Below are positions 53,763 through 61,754 of a stretch of 64,000 nucleotides of DNA, piece after piece; position 1 is the first letter of the stretch, and every line of letters begins with the position of its first letter. Location: contig NZ_JAMBOQ010000002.1 of the NCBI RefSeq assembly GCF_023715685.1, forward strand, positions 186,001-250,000, given 5' to 3'. The notes under the pieces were generated by a model that worked only from the letters and a program-made list of their open reading frames with translations, had not been told where the DNA came from and searched no databases. The stretch comes from Priestia aryabhattai (lineage in GTDB: Bacteria; Bacillota; Bacilli; Bacillales; Bacillaceae_H). Made by a program: the position numbers and the translations under genes.

Positions 53763-54000
53763 TCAAGCTGAACACGGCTTATCTCAGCTTGTGATGACGG
53801 TTATTGAGCTATTGAGGCAAATCGTTGAACGTTATGCCATGAGGCGGGTGGAGGGTGGAACGTTGACGGATGAACAAATTGAAAACTTAGGAATTGCACT
53901 AATGAACTTGGAAGAAAAAATGGACGAGTTGAAAGAGGTGTTCGGTCTGGATGCAGAAGATTTAAATATTGATCTTGGACCGCTAGGCAACCTGCTTTAA
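53716..54000 (+). CDS. gvpK: Gas vesicle protein GvpK
   Basis: A 94-aa GvpK: HLDPDQAEHGLSQLVMTVIELLRQIVERYAMRRVEGGTLTDEQIENLGIALMNLEEKM. It starts at ATG 53716 inside gvpS, with AAAGGAGGA about ten bases before; an out-of-frame ATG at 53712 belongs to the gvpS frame. It is an essential helical assembly factor. Confidence 0.93.
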   Translation: MQPVSQANGRIHLDPDQAEHGLSQLVMTVIELLRQIVERYAMRRVEGGTLTDEQIENLGIALMNLEEKMDELKEVFGLDAEDLNIDLGPLGNLL

Positions 54001-54021
54001 GCGGTCAATAGGAGGAACAGT

Positions 54022-54324
54022 ATGGCAGTCGAACATAATATGCAGTCAAGTACGATTGTAGATGTGCTCGAAAAGATTTTGGATAAAGGAGTCGTTATAG
54101 CGGGGGACATCACCGTAGGAATTGCAGATGTCGAGCTGCTAACGATAAAAATACGCTTAATTGTGGCTTCGGTTGATAAAGCAAAAGAAATTGGCATGGA
54201 CTGGTGGGAAAATGATCCGTATCTCAGTTCAAAAGGAGCTAATAGTAAAGCGCTCGAAGAAGAAAATAAAATGCTGCATGAGCGGTTAAAAGTGCTTGAA
54301 GAAAAAATAGAAACGGAACGTTAA
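54022..54324 (+). CDS. gvpJ: Gas vesicle protein GvpJ (GvpA/J/M family)
   Basis: A 100-aa minor structural protein: STIVDVLEKILDKGVVIAGD, ITVGIADVELLTIKIRLIVASVDKAKEIGMDWWENDPYL and a short coiled-coil tail (LEEENKMLHERLKVLEEKI). The WWENDPYL motif is typical of GvpJ. It probably caps or nucleates vesicles. AGGAGG precedes ATG 54022. Confidence 0.94.
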   Translation: MAVEHNMQSSTIVDVLEKILDKGVVIAGDITVGIADVELLTIKIRLIVASVDKAKEIGMDWWENDPYLSSKGANSKALEEENKMLHERLKVLEEKIETER

Positions 54325-54360
54325 AAACTGTACGCTACTTAAAAAATGGAGGGATTTACA

Positions 54361-55242
54361 ATGGCAACTGAAACAAAATTAGATAACGCACAGGTAGAAA
54401 ACAAGGAAAATAAAAACGAGGAAAACGTTTCAAAAGAAAAGAACGGGTCAAAAGAAAGCAAAACAACAAGCAGCGGCCCAATCAAACGAGCAGTAGCAGG
54501 AGGCATCATCGGCGCAACGATTGGATATGTATCTACTCCTGAAAATCGAAAAAGTCTTCTTGACCGCATTGATACAGACGAATTAAAAAGCAAAGCATCG
54601 GATTTAGGATCAAAGGTAAAAGAAAAATCAAAAAGCAGTGTAGCCAGCCTGAAAACATCTGCAGGAAGCTTGTTTAAAAAAGATAAAGATAAGTCAAAAG
54701 ATGATGAAGAAAACGTAAATTCTTCTAGTAGCGAAACAGAAGACGATAACGTTCAAGAGTACGATGAGTTAAAAGAAGAAAACCAAACTCTTCAAGATCG
54801 TTTATCACAGCTTGAAGAAAAAATGAACATGCTTGTTGAGCTTAGCCTCAATAAAAATCAAGATGAAGAAGCGGAAGATACAGATTCCGACGAAGAAGAG
54901 AGCGATGAGAACGAAGAAAACGGGCAAGACGATGAAAACGAAGAAGAAACGTCTAAGTCTCGTAAAAAAAATCAAAAAGAAAATGAGCAAGAAGACGAAG
55001 AAGAAAGTGACGAAGACAGCGAGGAAGAAAATGAAGATTCTCGCTCAAGCAAAAAGAATAAAAAAGTAAAAACAGAAGAAGATGAAGATGAAGACGAAGA
55101 CGACGAAAGCGAAGAAAAAAAAGAAACTAAACCAAAAAAATCAACAGCTAAAAAATCAAAAAATACAAAAGCAAAGAAAAACACGGACGAAGAAGATGAA
55201 GACGCAACATCTCTTTCTAGTGAAGACGATACAACAGCCTAA
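54361..55242 (+). CDS. gvpT: Gas vesicle accessory protein GvpT, long acidic tail
   Basis: A 293-aa protein with three parts: a glycine-zipper YtxH-like region (about 38-65, AVAGGIIGATIGYVSTPENRKSLLDR), a coiled coil (about 140-165, YDELKEENQTLQDRLSQLEEKM), and a very acidic tail (about 170-260) broken by Lys-rich patches. The first two parts match GvpP. ATG 54361 has GGAGGGA upstream; ATG 54346 overlaps that site. The tail is low-complexity and probably disordered. Role unknown. Confidence 0.88.
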   Translation: MATETKLDNAQVENKENKNEENVSKEKNGSKESKTTSSGPIKRAVAGGIIGATIGYVSTPENRKSLLDRIDTDELKSKASDLGSKVKEKSKSSVASLKTSAGSLFKKDKDKSKDDEENVNSSSSETEDDNVQEYDELKEENQTLQDRLSQLEEKMNMLVELSLNKNQDEEAEDTDSDEEESDENEENGQDDENEEETSKSRKKNQKENEQEDEEESDEDSEEENEDSRSSKKNKKVKTEEDEDEDEDDESEEKKETKPKKSTAKKSKNTKAKKNTDEEDEDATSLSSEDDTTA

Positions 55243-55265
55243 GGTATAAAGGAGGAAAGAAATAC

Positions 55266-55682
55266 ATGAGTACAGGACCTTCTTTTTCAACTAAAGACAA
55301 TACGCTTGAATACTTTGTGAAAGCTTCTAATAAACACGGCTTTTCACTTGATATTTCATTAAATGTAAACGGCGCTGTGATTTCCGGTACCATGATTTCA
55401 GCAAAAGAATACTTTGATTACTTAAGCGAAACGTTTGAAGAAGGCAGTGAAGTGGCTCAGGCGCTAAGCGAACAATTCTCTTTAGCAAGCGAAGCTAGCG
55501 AATCAAACGGAGAAGCAGAAGCCCATTTTATTCATTTGAAAAATACAAAGATTTACTGTGGAGACAGTAAGTCCACTCCTTCTAAAGGAAAGATCTTTTG
55601 GAGAGGGAAAATAGCAGAAGTAGACGGGTTTTTCTTAGGAAAGATTTCTGACACAAAAACGACGAGTAAAAAGAGTTCATAA
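55266..55682 (+). CDS. gvpU: Gas vesicle accessory protein GvpU
   Basis: A 138-aa small protein, last of the cluster: DNTLEYFVKASNKHGFSLDISLNVNGAVISGTMISAKEYFDYLSETFEEGSEV. GvpU of P. megaterium has been linked to vesicle clustering by phase separation. GGAGG precedes ATG 55266. The cluster ends 0-30 bp later in a strong terminator. Confidence 0.92.
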   Translation: MSTGPSFSTKDNTLEYFVKASNKHGFSLDISLNVNGAVISGTMISAKEYFDYLSETFEEGSEVAQALSEQFSLASEASESNGEAEAHFIHLKNTKIYCGDSKSTPSKGKIFWRGKIAEVDGFFLGKISDTKTTSKKSS

Positions 55683-55714
55683 AAAACGGCGGGGTGATTG
55701 TCCCGCCGTTTTTT
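55681..55714. terminator. Terminator of the gas vesicle cluster
   Basis: AAAAAACGGCGGG pairs with CCCGCCGTTTTTT; it also serves the convergent AraC gene. Confidence 0.88.
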
Positions 55715-56612
55715 AGTGATGTGATGAGATGTGTAGCTTCTTTTTTCGATACGTGAGCGGAGTCATCTTCATTTCTTTTCGAAACTGATTAATAAAATAG
55801 CTTGTACTATTAAATCCTACTTGATAGGCGACATCTGTCACATTTGCTTCTGCTTGCTGCAATAGGACTAAGCTTTGCTGAATTCGATAGTTTAATACAT
55901 AGGTCAAAGGCGTTTTTTTTAACATTTTCTTAAAATATCGACAGCATTCAGAACGGCTCAATTGACCGGCTTTGGCAATATCATCGAGCGTAATCTTTTC
56001 AGCAAAGTGCAAATGAATCCAATTAAGCATTTGCTTCATCCGCTGATTTTTGATCATCTCTTTTTCATTGTATTTTAGCTGCAAACCGTTAAGAATTAAA
56101 TTTTTCCAAAGTATAGTGAGCTCTGATGCAATCTCTATTTCATAGTGGTGCGGCTGCTTGTGGATCCATACGTATATCCTATGTATAGACTCTAAAATGT
56201 TGTTTCCCCATGCTTGATTAGGATTAATTAATAGATGTGATAGGTTCGTTGCATGAATGTAGGGATAGACGTAATTTGTAAAAAGCTCTTTCGGCATAAG
56301 AAAATGAGGAGAAACATTTAAGCAAATGTACACGCAGCCGGATTTGTGTATGTCTTCGGTCATATGAAGACATCCGCTGTTAATAAACAGTCCGTGGCCT
56401 TGTTTTACAGTCACTGTTTTTTCGTTTATTTGAAAAGACGCATCACCTTTTATAACCAACACAAATTGAAGCTCATCATGCCAGTGAAGAGGGATGTAGC
56501 CGTTTATGTGATCGCCGATCGTAGTTTGATAACATGCTACTGGCAGCTCAACGGTGCGATGGGTCGTTAGCTCTTTTAAGTTTTCACCAATTTTAAAATG
56601 GGCTGCTGGCAT
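55713..56612 (-). CDS. AraC-family regulator with N-terminal cupin
   Basis: A 299-aa regulator: an AraC-type cupin (about 10-100; PLHWHDELQFVLVIKGDASFQINEK ... GHGLFINSGCLHM) and a double helix-turn-helix (about 195-295; NVTDVAYQVGFNSTSYFINQFRKEMKMTPLTYRKK). GAGGTGA is the ribosome site. It is divergent from an EamA transporter, the likely target. Confidence 0.9.
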   Translation of the reverse strand: MPAAHFKIGENLKELTTHRTVELPVACYQTTIGDHINGYIPLHWHDELQFVLVIKGDASFQINEKTVTVKQGHGLFINSGCLHMTEDIHKSGCVYICLNVSPHFLMPKELFTNYVYPYIHATNLSHLLINPNQAWGNNILESIHRIYVWIHKQPHHYEIEIASELTILWKNLILNGLQLKYNEKEMIKNQRMKQMLNWIHLHFAEKITLDDIAKAGQLSRSECCRYFKKMLKKTPLTYVLNYRIQQSLVLLQQAEANVTDVAYQVGFNSTSYFINQFRKEMKMTPLTYRKKKLHISSHH

Positions 56613-56720
56613 ACATAGTCACCTCAATATATTTATATTTTTTAATGTAATATGCGTATATTTCGCCTGATTTTTCACTTATTATAACACTATTCTTATA
56701 ATAAAAGTGAGGGATGAAAG

Positions 56721-57647
56721 ATGAACAATCTCAGCAGAAAAAAAGGGTTCTTCTTTGTAACAACTGGAGCTATATGTTGGGGGATGGGAGGAACAGTTGC
56801 TCAAAAGCTTTTTCAAGAATTTGAAATCAGCGTGGACTGGCTTGTTTCAGTACGGTTGCTCATTGCGGGTTTTTTGCTGCTAATGATTTCATTCATGAAA
56901 AGTAACCGTTCTCAGGTATTTGGAGTATGGAAGAATCGAAAGTCAGCTTTTCAGCTCGTAGTTTTTGGGATAGTTGGTATGCTTGCTGTTCAGTATACGT
57001 ATATGACTTCTATTAAGCATGGAAATGCAGCAGTAGCTACGCTGCTGCAGTATTTATCACCGGTGATGATTATCATTTATTTGCTTTTGCGCAAGCAGTC
57101 TATATTTACGCGACAAGACGTTATCACCGTACTGCTCGCACTAGGAGGCTGCTTTTTTTTATTAACAAATGGCTCTATTTCTCAGCTGTCTGTTCCTGTA
57201 TCTGCCGCTGTTTGGGGAGTTTTTTCAGGTGTAGCGGCAGCGTTTTATACGTTGTATGCGGTGCCGCTAATCAAAAAGTACAGTTCGCTTGTCATCGTTG
57301 GCTGGTCAATGGTAATTGGGGGAAGTGTAATGAGCTTTATTCATCCCCCGTGGCAACTAGAGATGTCAAGCTTATCACCAATAACCTATGTCTATGTTTT
57401 ATTTATCATTATTTTTGGCACGATGTTTGCTTTTTGGTTTTATGTAGAAAGCCTGCACAGTCTTTTGCCTAAAGAAACGAGTTTACTTGGAAGTTTAGAA
57501 CCTTTAGCCGCCGTTTTCACAACCGTTGTTTGGCTGAAAGAGCCTTTTGGTTTTTATCAATGGATGGGCACAGCCTGTATTATTGGCTTGGTTTTATTGC
57601 TGACGCGAACGAAACAAGCGTCTTCTGAGACTTCACTTTCCGTATAA
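56721..57647 (+). CDS. EamA/DMT-family transporter
   Basis: A 308-aa ten-helix drug/metabolite transporter; [20 protein letters not shown] and [33 protein letters not shown] match the two EamA halves. ATG 56721 follows a GTGAGGGATG ribosome site. It is paired with a divergent AraC regulator. Probably exports an amino-acid-like or other small metabolite. Confidence 0.88.
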   Translation: MNNLSRKKGFFFVTTGAICWGMGGTVAQKLFQEFEISVDWLVSVRLLIAGFLLLMISFMKSNRSQVFGVWKNRKSAFQLVVFGIVGMLAVQYTYMTSIKHGNAAVATLLQYLSPVMIIIYLLLRKQSIFTRQDVITVLLALGGCFFLLTNGSISQLSVPVSAAVWGVFSGVAAAFYTLYAVPLIKKYSSLVIVGWSMVIGGSVMSFIHPPWQLEMSSLSPITYVYVLFIIIFGTMFAFWFYVESLHSLLPKETSLLGSLEPLAAVFTTVVWLKEPFGFYQWMGTACIIGLVLLLTRTKQASSETSLSV

Positions 57648-57685
57648 ATGGGGGCTTGCTTGCTAAAAGAAGGAGCAGATGAATG

Positions 57686-57901
57686 TCACTTTGCTGCCGG
57701 AGCTGTAGAAACTCGTTTAACTTTTAAAATCTTTACATATTGAATAAACACTCTTTCTTTTGTAGAGACATTTAATTTAGCAAGTCTTGACGCGTCATCT
57801 CGGTTTTTAGCAGATTCTATCATAAAAGTTCCTTTAATTTTGGCTTCATCTTTTAGAACGGAATAATGTATTTCAAATCGTTTTGCTTTCGTTTTCTGCA
57901 T
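57686..57901 (-). CDS. Small hypothetical basic protein, 71 aa
   Basis: A 71-aa protein, rich in Lys/Arg, beginning MQKTKAKRFEIHYSVLKDEAKIKG and with alternating strand-helix patterns. AAAGGAG lies seven to nine bases before the ATG, which makes it credible. No motif known to me. It sits alone, convergent with the EamA gene. Confidence 0.6.
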   Translation of the reverse strand: MQKTKAKRFEIHYSVLKDEAKIKGTFMIESAKNRDDASRLAKLNVSTKERVFIQYVKILKVKRVSTAPAAK

Positions 57902-58114
57902 AATGATAGGCTCCTTTGGCTGATAGATTGATGTATGGTTTGTTATGAAATAATCTTCGATAAAAAGGAAGAAAAGAACGTAACATATATTACTAAATGA
58001 AATGCGCGGCGGCAGTGACTTTTCTCACACAGCACAACCTAGTATTTCATCTTTTTACCAAAAAAGATAGGGTGTTTTGCCGTCGCTGCTTATAAAATCT
58101 TTTATTCTTTCTGC

Positions 58115-58145
58115 TTGACCTAGAGTTAACTCTATGGTTTATCTT
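58115..58145 (+). promoter_or_regulatory. MerR-type promoter (19-bp spacer) of the aldo/keto reductase
   Basis: TTGACC (58115-58120) and TATCTT (58140-58145) are 19 bp apart, an over-long spacer, and the spacer holds the perfect dyad TAGAGTTAACTCTA. This is the hallmark of MerR-family activation, and a MerR gene of the AdhR type lies downstream at 59481. Confidence 0.75.
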
Positions 58146-58176
58146 GTAGTAGTATCATTTCAAGGAGGGGCTTTAC

Positions 58177-59112
58177 ATGAAGTATCATACAATTGCTAAT
58201 ACTGACTTACACGTATCAAATTTAATTATGGGAAACATGCGTTTAACAGAGCTTTCTTTACAAGAAGCAGAGAAGCTAATCCGCACAGCGATGGAAGAAG
58301 AAATTAACTTTTTTGACCATGCTGATATTTACGGTCCTGATTATGTAGGACAATGCGAAGAATATTTTGCAAACGCTATACAAATGAATCTAAGTCTTCG
58401 TGAAAAAATGGTGATTCAAAGTAAATGCGGCATTAACTCAGCGAAAAATTACTATGACTTTTCAAAGAAGCATATCATAGACTCTGTTAACGGCAGCTTA
58501 GAGCGTTTAAAAACAGATTACTTAGATCTTTTATTACTGCATCGTCCAGATCCGCTAATGGACCCTGAAGAAGTAGCAGAAGCATTTAATGAACTTCAAA
58601 GCAGCGGAAAGGTACGTCACTTTGGTGTGTCGAACCACAACCCAGCGCAAATTCAGCTGCTTGAAAAATACATCAATCAAAAGCTTGTCGTAAACCAAGT
58701 GCAGTTCAGCATCGCACATACGCCAATTATTGATTCCGGTATTTCTTTAAATATGGGAATTGACCAAGCTGTTAACCGCGACAGCAGCGTGCTTGATTAT
58801 TGCCGCTTAAACGATATAACGCTTCAAGCATGGTCGCCGTTCCAAAACGGATTTTTTGAAGGACCTTTCCTAGGTGATAAAGAGAAATTTGGAAAGTTAA
58901 ACGAAGTGATTGATCGCATCGCAAGTAAATATAGCGTGACGAATACAGCGATTGCCGTTGCATGGATTACAACTCATCCTGCAAACATTCAAGTAGTGCT
59001 TGGTACTACAAATATTCAACGCATGAAAGATGCAAGCAAAGGTTCAGAAATCAAGTTAACGCGCGAAGAATGGTATGATATTTATAAAGCCGCTGGCAAC
59101 ATGGTGCCTTAA
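58177..59112 (+). CDS. Aldo/keto reductase
   Basis: A 311-aa NADPH-dependent TIM-barrel oxidoreductase. The family motifs FFDHADIYGP (catalytic Asp and Tyr), DLLLLHRPDPLMDPEEVAEAF with the catalytic His, GVSNHNPAQ and the cofactor loop IQVVLGTTNIQRM are visible. It probably reduces reactive aldehydes or ketones. It has AAGGAGGGG upstream, a MerR-type promoter and its own terminator, which fits an aldehyde-stress response. Confidence 0.92.
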   Translation: MKYHTIANTDLHVSNLIMGNMRLTELSLQEAEKLIRTAMEEEINFFDHADIYGPDYVGQCEEYFANAIQMNLSLREKMVIQSKCGINSAKNYYDFSKKHIIDSVNGSLERLKTDYLDLLLLHRPDPLMDPEEVAEAFNELQSSGKVRHFGVSNHNPAQIQLLEKYINQKLVVNQVQFSIAHTPIIDSGISLNMGIDQAVNRDSSVLDYCRLNDITLQAWSPFQNGFFEGPFLGDKEKFGKLNEVIDRIASKYSVTNTAIAVAWITTHPANIQVVLGTTNIQRMKDASKGSEIKLTREEWYDIYKAAGNMVP

Positions 59113-59131
59113 GCGCTTTAGTCCTTAAAAT

Positions 59132-59178
59132 AAAACAGGTAACTCCGTTCGGATATGGAACGGAGTTACCTGCGTTTT
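59132..59178. terminator. Long terminator stem after the reductase gene
   Basis: AACAGGTAACTCCGTTC pairs with its complement over a 7-nt loop, with A/T flanks. Confidence 0.85.
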
Positions 59179-59196
59179 ACGATAGGGACCTGCTGG

Positions 59197-59310
59197 TTAG
59201 GATAGAAAAAAGTGCAGCAGCAGCTCAATTATTTTTGTGATGCCAAGACCTAATAAAAAGGCAATAAAACCGCCAATTACAATGGTAAGCATCATGTGAG
59301 CAGTATTCAT
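59197..59310 (-). CDS. 37-residue membrane peptide
   Basis: A short minus-strand gene: MNTAHMMLTIVIGGFIAFLL then GLGITKIIELLLHFFLS, nearly all hydrophobic, one or two helices. AAAGGATGA lies six bases before the ATG. About 90 bp upstream is a MerR-type promoter pointing at it. It may be a target of the MerR regulator encoded divergently. Function unknown. Confidence 0.6.
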   Translation of the reverse strand: MNTAHMMLTIVIGGFIAFLLGLGITKIIELLLHFFLS

Positions 59311-59398
59311 CGTATCATCCTTTCTGGTTTAAATATGTTGCTGCTTGTACAAACGGTTTAGCCCGCAGCATAAAGAGCGCAATGAAGAAGACTATAAA

Positions 59399-59429
59399 AG
59401 AATAAATCCTCGAGATAGCTAGAGGTCAA
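59399..59429 (-). promoter_or_regulatory. Second MerR-type promoter, minus strand
   Basis: On the minus strand TTGACC (59429-59424) and TATTCT (59404-59399) are 19 bp apart, and the spacer begins TCTAGC and ends GAGG, like a CTC/GAG dyad. It shares TTGACCT and the spacer length with the reductase promoter. It points at the 37-residue peptide and lies 52 bp before the MerR gene. Confidence 0.6.
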
Positions 59430-59480
59430 GGCAAACTCACCATGTTTTTCTGAGAAGTTTAAGATGTAGGAGGAAGCAGT

Positions 59481-59864
59481 ATGACGTATACCATTTCACA
59501 AGTTGCGAAGAAATTGAACGTTACAATTTATACCATTCGCTATTATGATAAAGAAGGGCTGTTTCCATTTTTAGATCGTACAGCGTCAGGGAATCGCATT
59601 TTTAAAGAACAAGATATTGAATGGATCGATTTAATTTGCTGTTTAAAAAGCACTGGTATGCAAATTAAAGATATTCGGACGCTCATTGAAAACTGTACGC
59701 TTGAAAATGCCGTGCTTGATAAAAGTCTTCAAATGCTGATGGATCATAAAAAAACAGTGCAAAAAGAAATCGAAGAAATTCATCACAAACTTGAAACCAT
59801 TGATTACAAAATCAAGCATCTGCCGGAAATGTACGAGCGAATTGTTAACAAGCCTTCAAACTAA
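59481..59864 (+). CDS. MerR-family regulator (AdhR-like)
   Basis: A 127-aa regulator: winged helix at 1-70 (YTISQVAKKLNVTIYTIRYYDKEGLFPFLDRTASGNRIFKEQDIEWI) and a C-terminal dimer helix. A few Cys are present (IDLICCLKSTG, ENCTLENAV); AdhR-type members sense aldehydes through a Cys. GGAGGAAG precedes the start. The promoters at 58115 and 59399 carry matching elements, so it likely controls the reductase and the small peptide. Confidence 0.88.
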   Translation: MTYTISQVAKKLNVTIYTIRYYDKEGLFPFLDRTASGNRIFKEQDIEWIDLICCLKSTGMQIKDIRTLIENCTLENAVLDKSLQMLMDHKKTVQKEIEEIHHKLETIDYKIKHLPEMYERIVNKPSN

Positions 59865-59884
59865 ACAAAAAAGGAAGCGTAAAA

Positions 59885-60331
59885 ATGATCGAAAAAGTAG
59901 TACCTCTTACTGCAGAGAATATGCAGCAGTGCATTAACTTGTATATGAATGTATTTACAAAAAAACCTTGGAATGAGCCGTGGAAAGAAGACTCCGCTAG
60001 AGAAAGGCTGACTGATTTACTGAACACACCTAAATTTATGGGCTATTTATTTTACGACCAAGGAGATTTGATTGGAATGATTGCAGGTCATGCGAAAAAA
60101 TCATACAGCGGTATGACCTTTTACGTGGCCGAACTTTGCGTCAGCGCGAGCGTGCAAGGAAAAGGATACGGTTCAGCTATCTTAAATCGGTTTGAGAACG
60201 AACTTCAAAAGCACGATATCAACAGTTTGTATCTTTTAACAGCGACTGGAGGAGCTGCACAGGCGTTTTATGAAAGAAACGGCTATACTGTAAATAATCA
60301 GCGTGTCGTCTTGAAAAAAGCGTTTGTGTAA
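59885..60331 (+). CDS. GNAT-family N-acetyltransferase
   Basis: A 148-aa acetyltransferase: VVPLTAENMQQCINLYMNVF, TFYVAELCVSASVQGKGYGSAIL with the QGKGYG acetyl-CoA loop, and GAAQAFYERNGYTVNNQRVVLKK. It begins 20 bp after the MerR gene and is probably co-transcribed with it. Target unknown. Confidence 0.87.
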   Translation: MIEKVVPLTAENMQQCINLYMNVFTKKPWNEPWKEDSARERLTDLLNTPKFMGYLFYDQGDLIGMIAGHAKKSYSGMTFYVAELCVSASVQGKGYGSAILNRFENELQKHDINSLYLLTATGGAAQAFYERNGYTVNNQRVVLKKAFV

Positions 60332-60356
60332 TTTTTAGTATCTACATAGAGCAGGA

Positions 60357-60385
60357 AGAGAGTTGCAGAGTGACTCTCTTTTTAA
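60357..60385 (+). terminator. Terminator after GNAT gene
   Basis: AAGAGAGT and ACTCTCTT pair and are followed by TTTTT. Confidence 0.8.
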
Positions 60386-60537
60386 TTAATCTTTTTATCT
60401 ATTACTATGTAGAAAAAAAGGAAGTATGAACAAGAAAAATAAGGTAATGAGAAGCGATAAACAAGGAATGATAGATTAAAAAGCCTGTAGCTTTTCTCAG
60501 TGGTGAGTCTCATTATTATCCGGTTCATACGCACACT
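60386..60537. other. Intergenic stretch, only a doubtful 17-codon frame
   Basis: A 17-codon frame at 60426-60479 (AAAAGGAAG upstream) is the only possible coding signal. No other structure is clear before the next hairpin. Confidence 0.4.
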
Positions 60538-60574
60538 TAAAAACAGTGCCCATTATGTGGACACTGCTTTTTCA
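60538..60574. terminator. Terminator-like hairpin
   Basis: AAAACAGTG and CACTGCTTTT pair imperfectly around CCCATTATGTGGA, with T-runs. Confidence 0.6.
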
Positions 60575-60646
60575 TAATAAAGTGGAAAGCTAGCTTTTGG
60601 TAAAAAAATTAGTGGAAATGAAGCTGTTCATTATTATTTCTAATAA

Positions 60647-60793
60647 TTAGCAACCGCCAAATCCTCCCCAGCAAGCACAGCCGATGATGATTAATAAAAT
60701 GAATAATACGATGATTAAAGCAAAGCCACTGCCATACCCGCAGCCGCCGCCGTAACCATAACCGCCATAACCACAGCCACCATAGAAGCCCAT
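60647..60793 (-). CDS. YjcZ-family sporulation protein, 48 aa
   Basis: A 48-aa peptide: a Gly/Tyr/Cys-rich start ([20 protein letters not shown]), then one hydrophobic helix ([19 protein letters not shown]) and GGFGGC. This is the YjcZ/YosA pattern of small sporulation membrane proteins. GGAGGTGA is the ribosome site. A sigma-K-like -10 (CATATGTTA, 60833-60825 on the minus strand) lies 32 bp upstream. Confidence 0.85.
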   Translation of the reverse strand: MGFYGGCGYGGYGYGGGCGYGSGFALIIVLFILLIIIGCACWGGFGGC

Positions 60794-60824
60794 ATATTTC
60801 ACCTCCAAGTTCTGAGTACATTTT

Positions 60825-60833
60825 TAACATATG
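60825..60833 (-). promoter_or_regulatory. Sigma-K/E-type -10 element for the YjcZ gene
   Basis: CATATGTTA matches the CATAnnnTA -10 of sigma-K promoters; the -35 AC is less well placed (N14). Confidence 0.45.
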
Positions 60834-60939
60834 CCCGAAATGCAAAAGTGCTCCAAAAATATCCAACAATTTCAGTGGAAATAAAAAAAAGAAAAGAAAA
60901 TAAGATGGACACGGTACTTTTTTTCACTTTCTACATAGG

Positions 60940-61063
60940 ATGAATCATCCCAAGATCTCATATATGAGCCCCCATGTTATAACGAAGCAGGCTAATACCA
61001 CTTCCTCCTTAGCCTGCGTACATAATGAAGTAGAAGCCGAAGTATTTTTTCTTCGGCTTTTTA
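60940..61063 (+). ncRNA. Candidate small RNA with anti-Shine-Dalgarno loop
   Basis: A region without a reading frame holds a GCAGGCTA/TAGCCTGC hairpin (about 60990-61016) whose loop contains CTTCCTCCTT, complementary to ribosome-binding sites. Before it is a C-rich word GAGCCCCCATG. The segment ends in an intrinsic terminator AAGCCGAAG/CTTCGGCTT with T-run (61034-61063) that belongs to no gene. Such C-rich loops are typical of base-pairing sRNAs (RoxS/RsaE-like, CsfG-like). The 5' end is not known. Confidence 0.5.
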
Positions 61064-61251
61064 TTTTTTACCATGAAATAAAAACGTTAGTACTTTCCTT
61101 ATACCAATCTAAGTGAAGCATGATCCGCTTCTTTTTATATGCATTAGGTACTAAAGCGTAATCAAGTTCATTTTCATATGAACATAACAATTTGCATTTT
61201 TTTCGTAGTTCTTTTCCCTTATTTTCAGCATAACTAAGATATTTGCCCAAG

Positions 61252-61278
61252 ACAGCGAATAGGTAAATGCATATTCTT
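61252..61278 (+). promoter_or_regulatory. Sigma-K-like promoter of the glycine-rich gene
   Basis: AC (61252-61253), 16-bp spacer, CATATTCTT (61270-61278) matches the sigma-K pattern AC-N16/17-CATAnnnTA apart from the final base. Confidence 0.5.
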
Positions 61279-61319
61279 GGGTGAAAGCAAAAAAAACAAA
61301 AAAAACGGAGGTTTCTCTT

Positions 61320-61634
61320 ATGAATTCAGAAATGCATTTTTTACCTACTATGTATTCTCAAGATCATCATCAACTTCAACACGCAGATGAAAGGTTTATT
61401 GGCAGACCGTTTGGCTTTGGCAGACCGTTTGGTTTCGGACGCCCGTTTGGTTTTGGCTTTGGCAGACCATTCGGCTTTGGCTTTGGAGGCCCATTTTTAG
61501 GAGGCTTAGCAGGAGGGTTAGTAGCTGGCTCACTGTTATCACCATATGGCTATGGTGGCTACGGATACGGTTACGGTGGTTATCCGTATGGTGGCTATGG
61601 CGGTTACGGATATGGCTTCGGCGGCTGCTGTTAA
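61320..61634 (+). CDS. Glycine-rich repeat protein (GRPFGF and GYGGY repeats)
   Basis: A 104-aa protein. Residues 27-60 repeat F-G-R-P-F-G five times, then comes a Gly/Leu/Ala stretch (GGPFLGGLAGGLVAGSLL) and a Gly/Tyr tail ([21 protein letters not shown]) ending GCC. The start is ATG 61320 with ACGGAGG seven bases before; an earlier in-frame start overlaps the poly-A leader. Such Gly/Tyr-rich small proteins occur in the spore coat or spore surface, and a sigma-K-like promoter lies upstream. Confidence 0.75.
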   Translation: MNSEMHFLPTMYSQDHHQLQHADERFIGRPFGFGRPFGFGRPFGFGFGRPFGFGFGGPFLGGLAGGLVAGSLLSPYGYGGYGYGYGGYPYGGYGGYGYGFGGCC

Positions 61635-61754
61635 ACGTAAATAAAAAAGCCAGGGTAAGTGTTTCTTATCGTCATTCTTTTTTGTAAAGAAATCTGTTTT
61701 TGAACATACGGTTATCCACCCGCAGTTAATCAGAACGTGCACCCCATCTAATAT

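Noticed and set aside
54805..55184. Phe/Ser-rich minus-strand frames opposite the acidic tail of gvpT
   Set aside because: They arise from the GAA/GAC-rich low-complexity codons of the real gene and are not independent genes.
60426..60479. 17-codon frame with an AAAAGGAAG site
   Set aside because: Lys/Asp-rich, no recognisable fold, nothing to show it is translated.
61068..61250. 60-codon frame on the minus strand starting at TTG
   Set aside because: No ribosome site, rare start codon, and it crosses the sigma-K-like promoter region; composition is not clearly protein-like. It could be a remnant, but the support is too weak.
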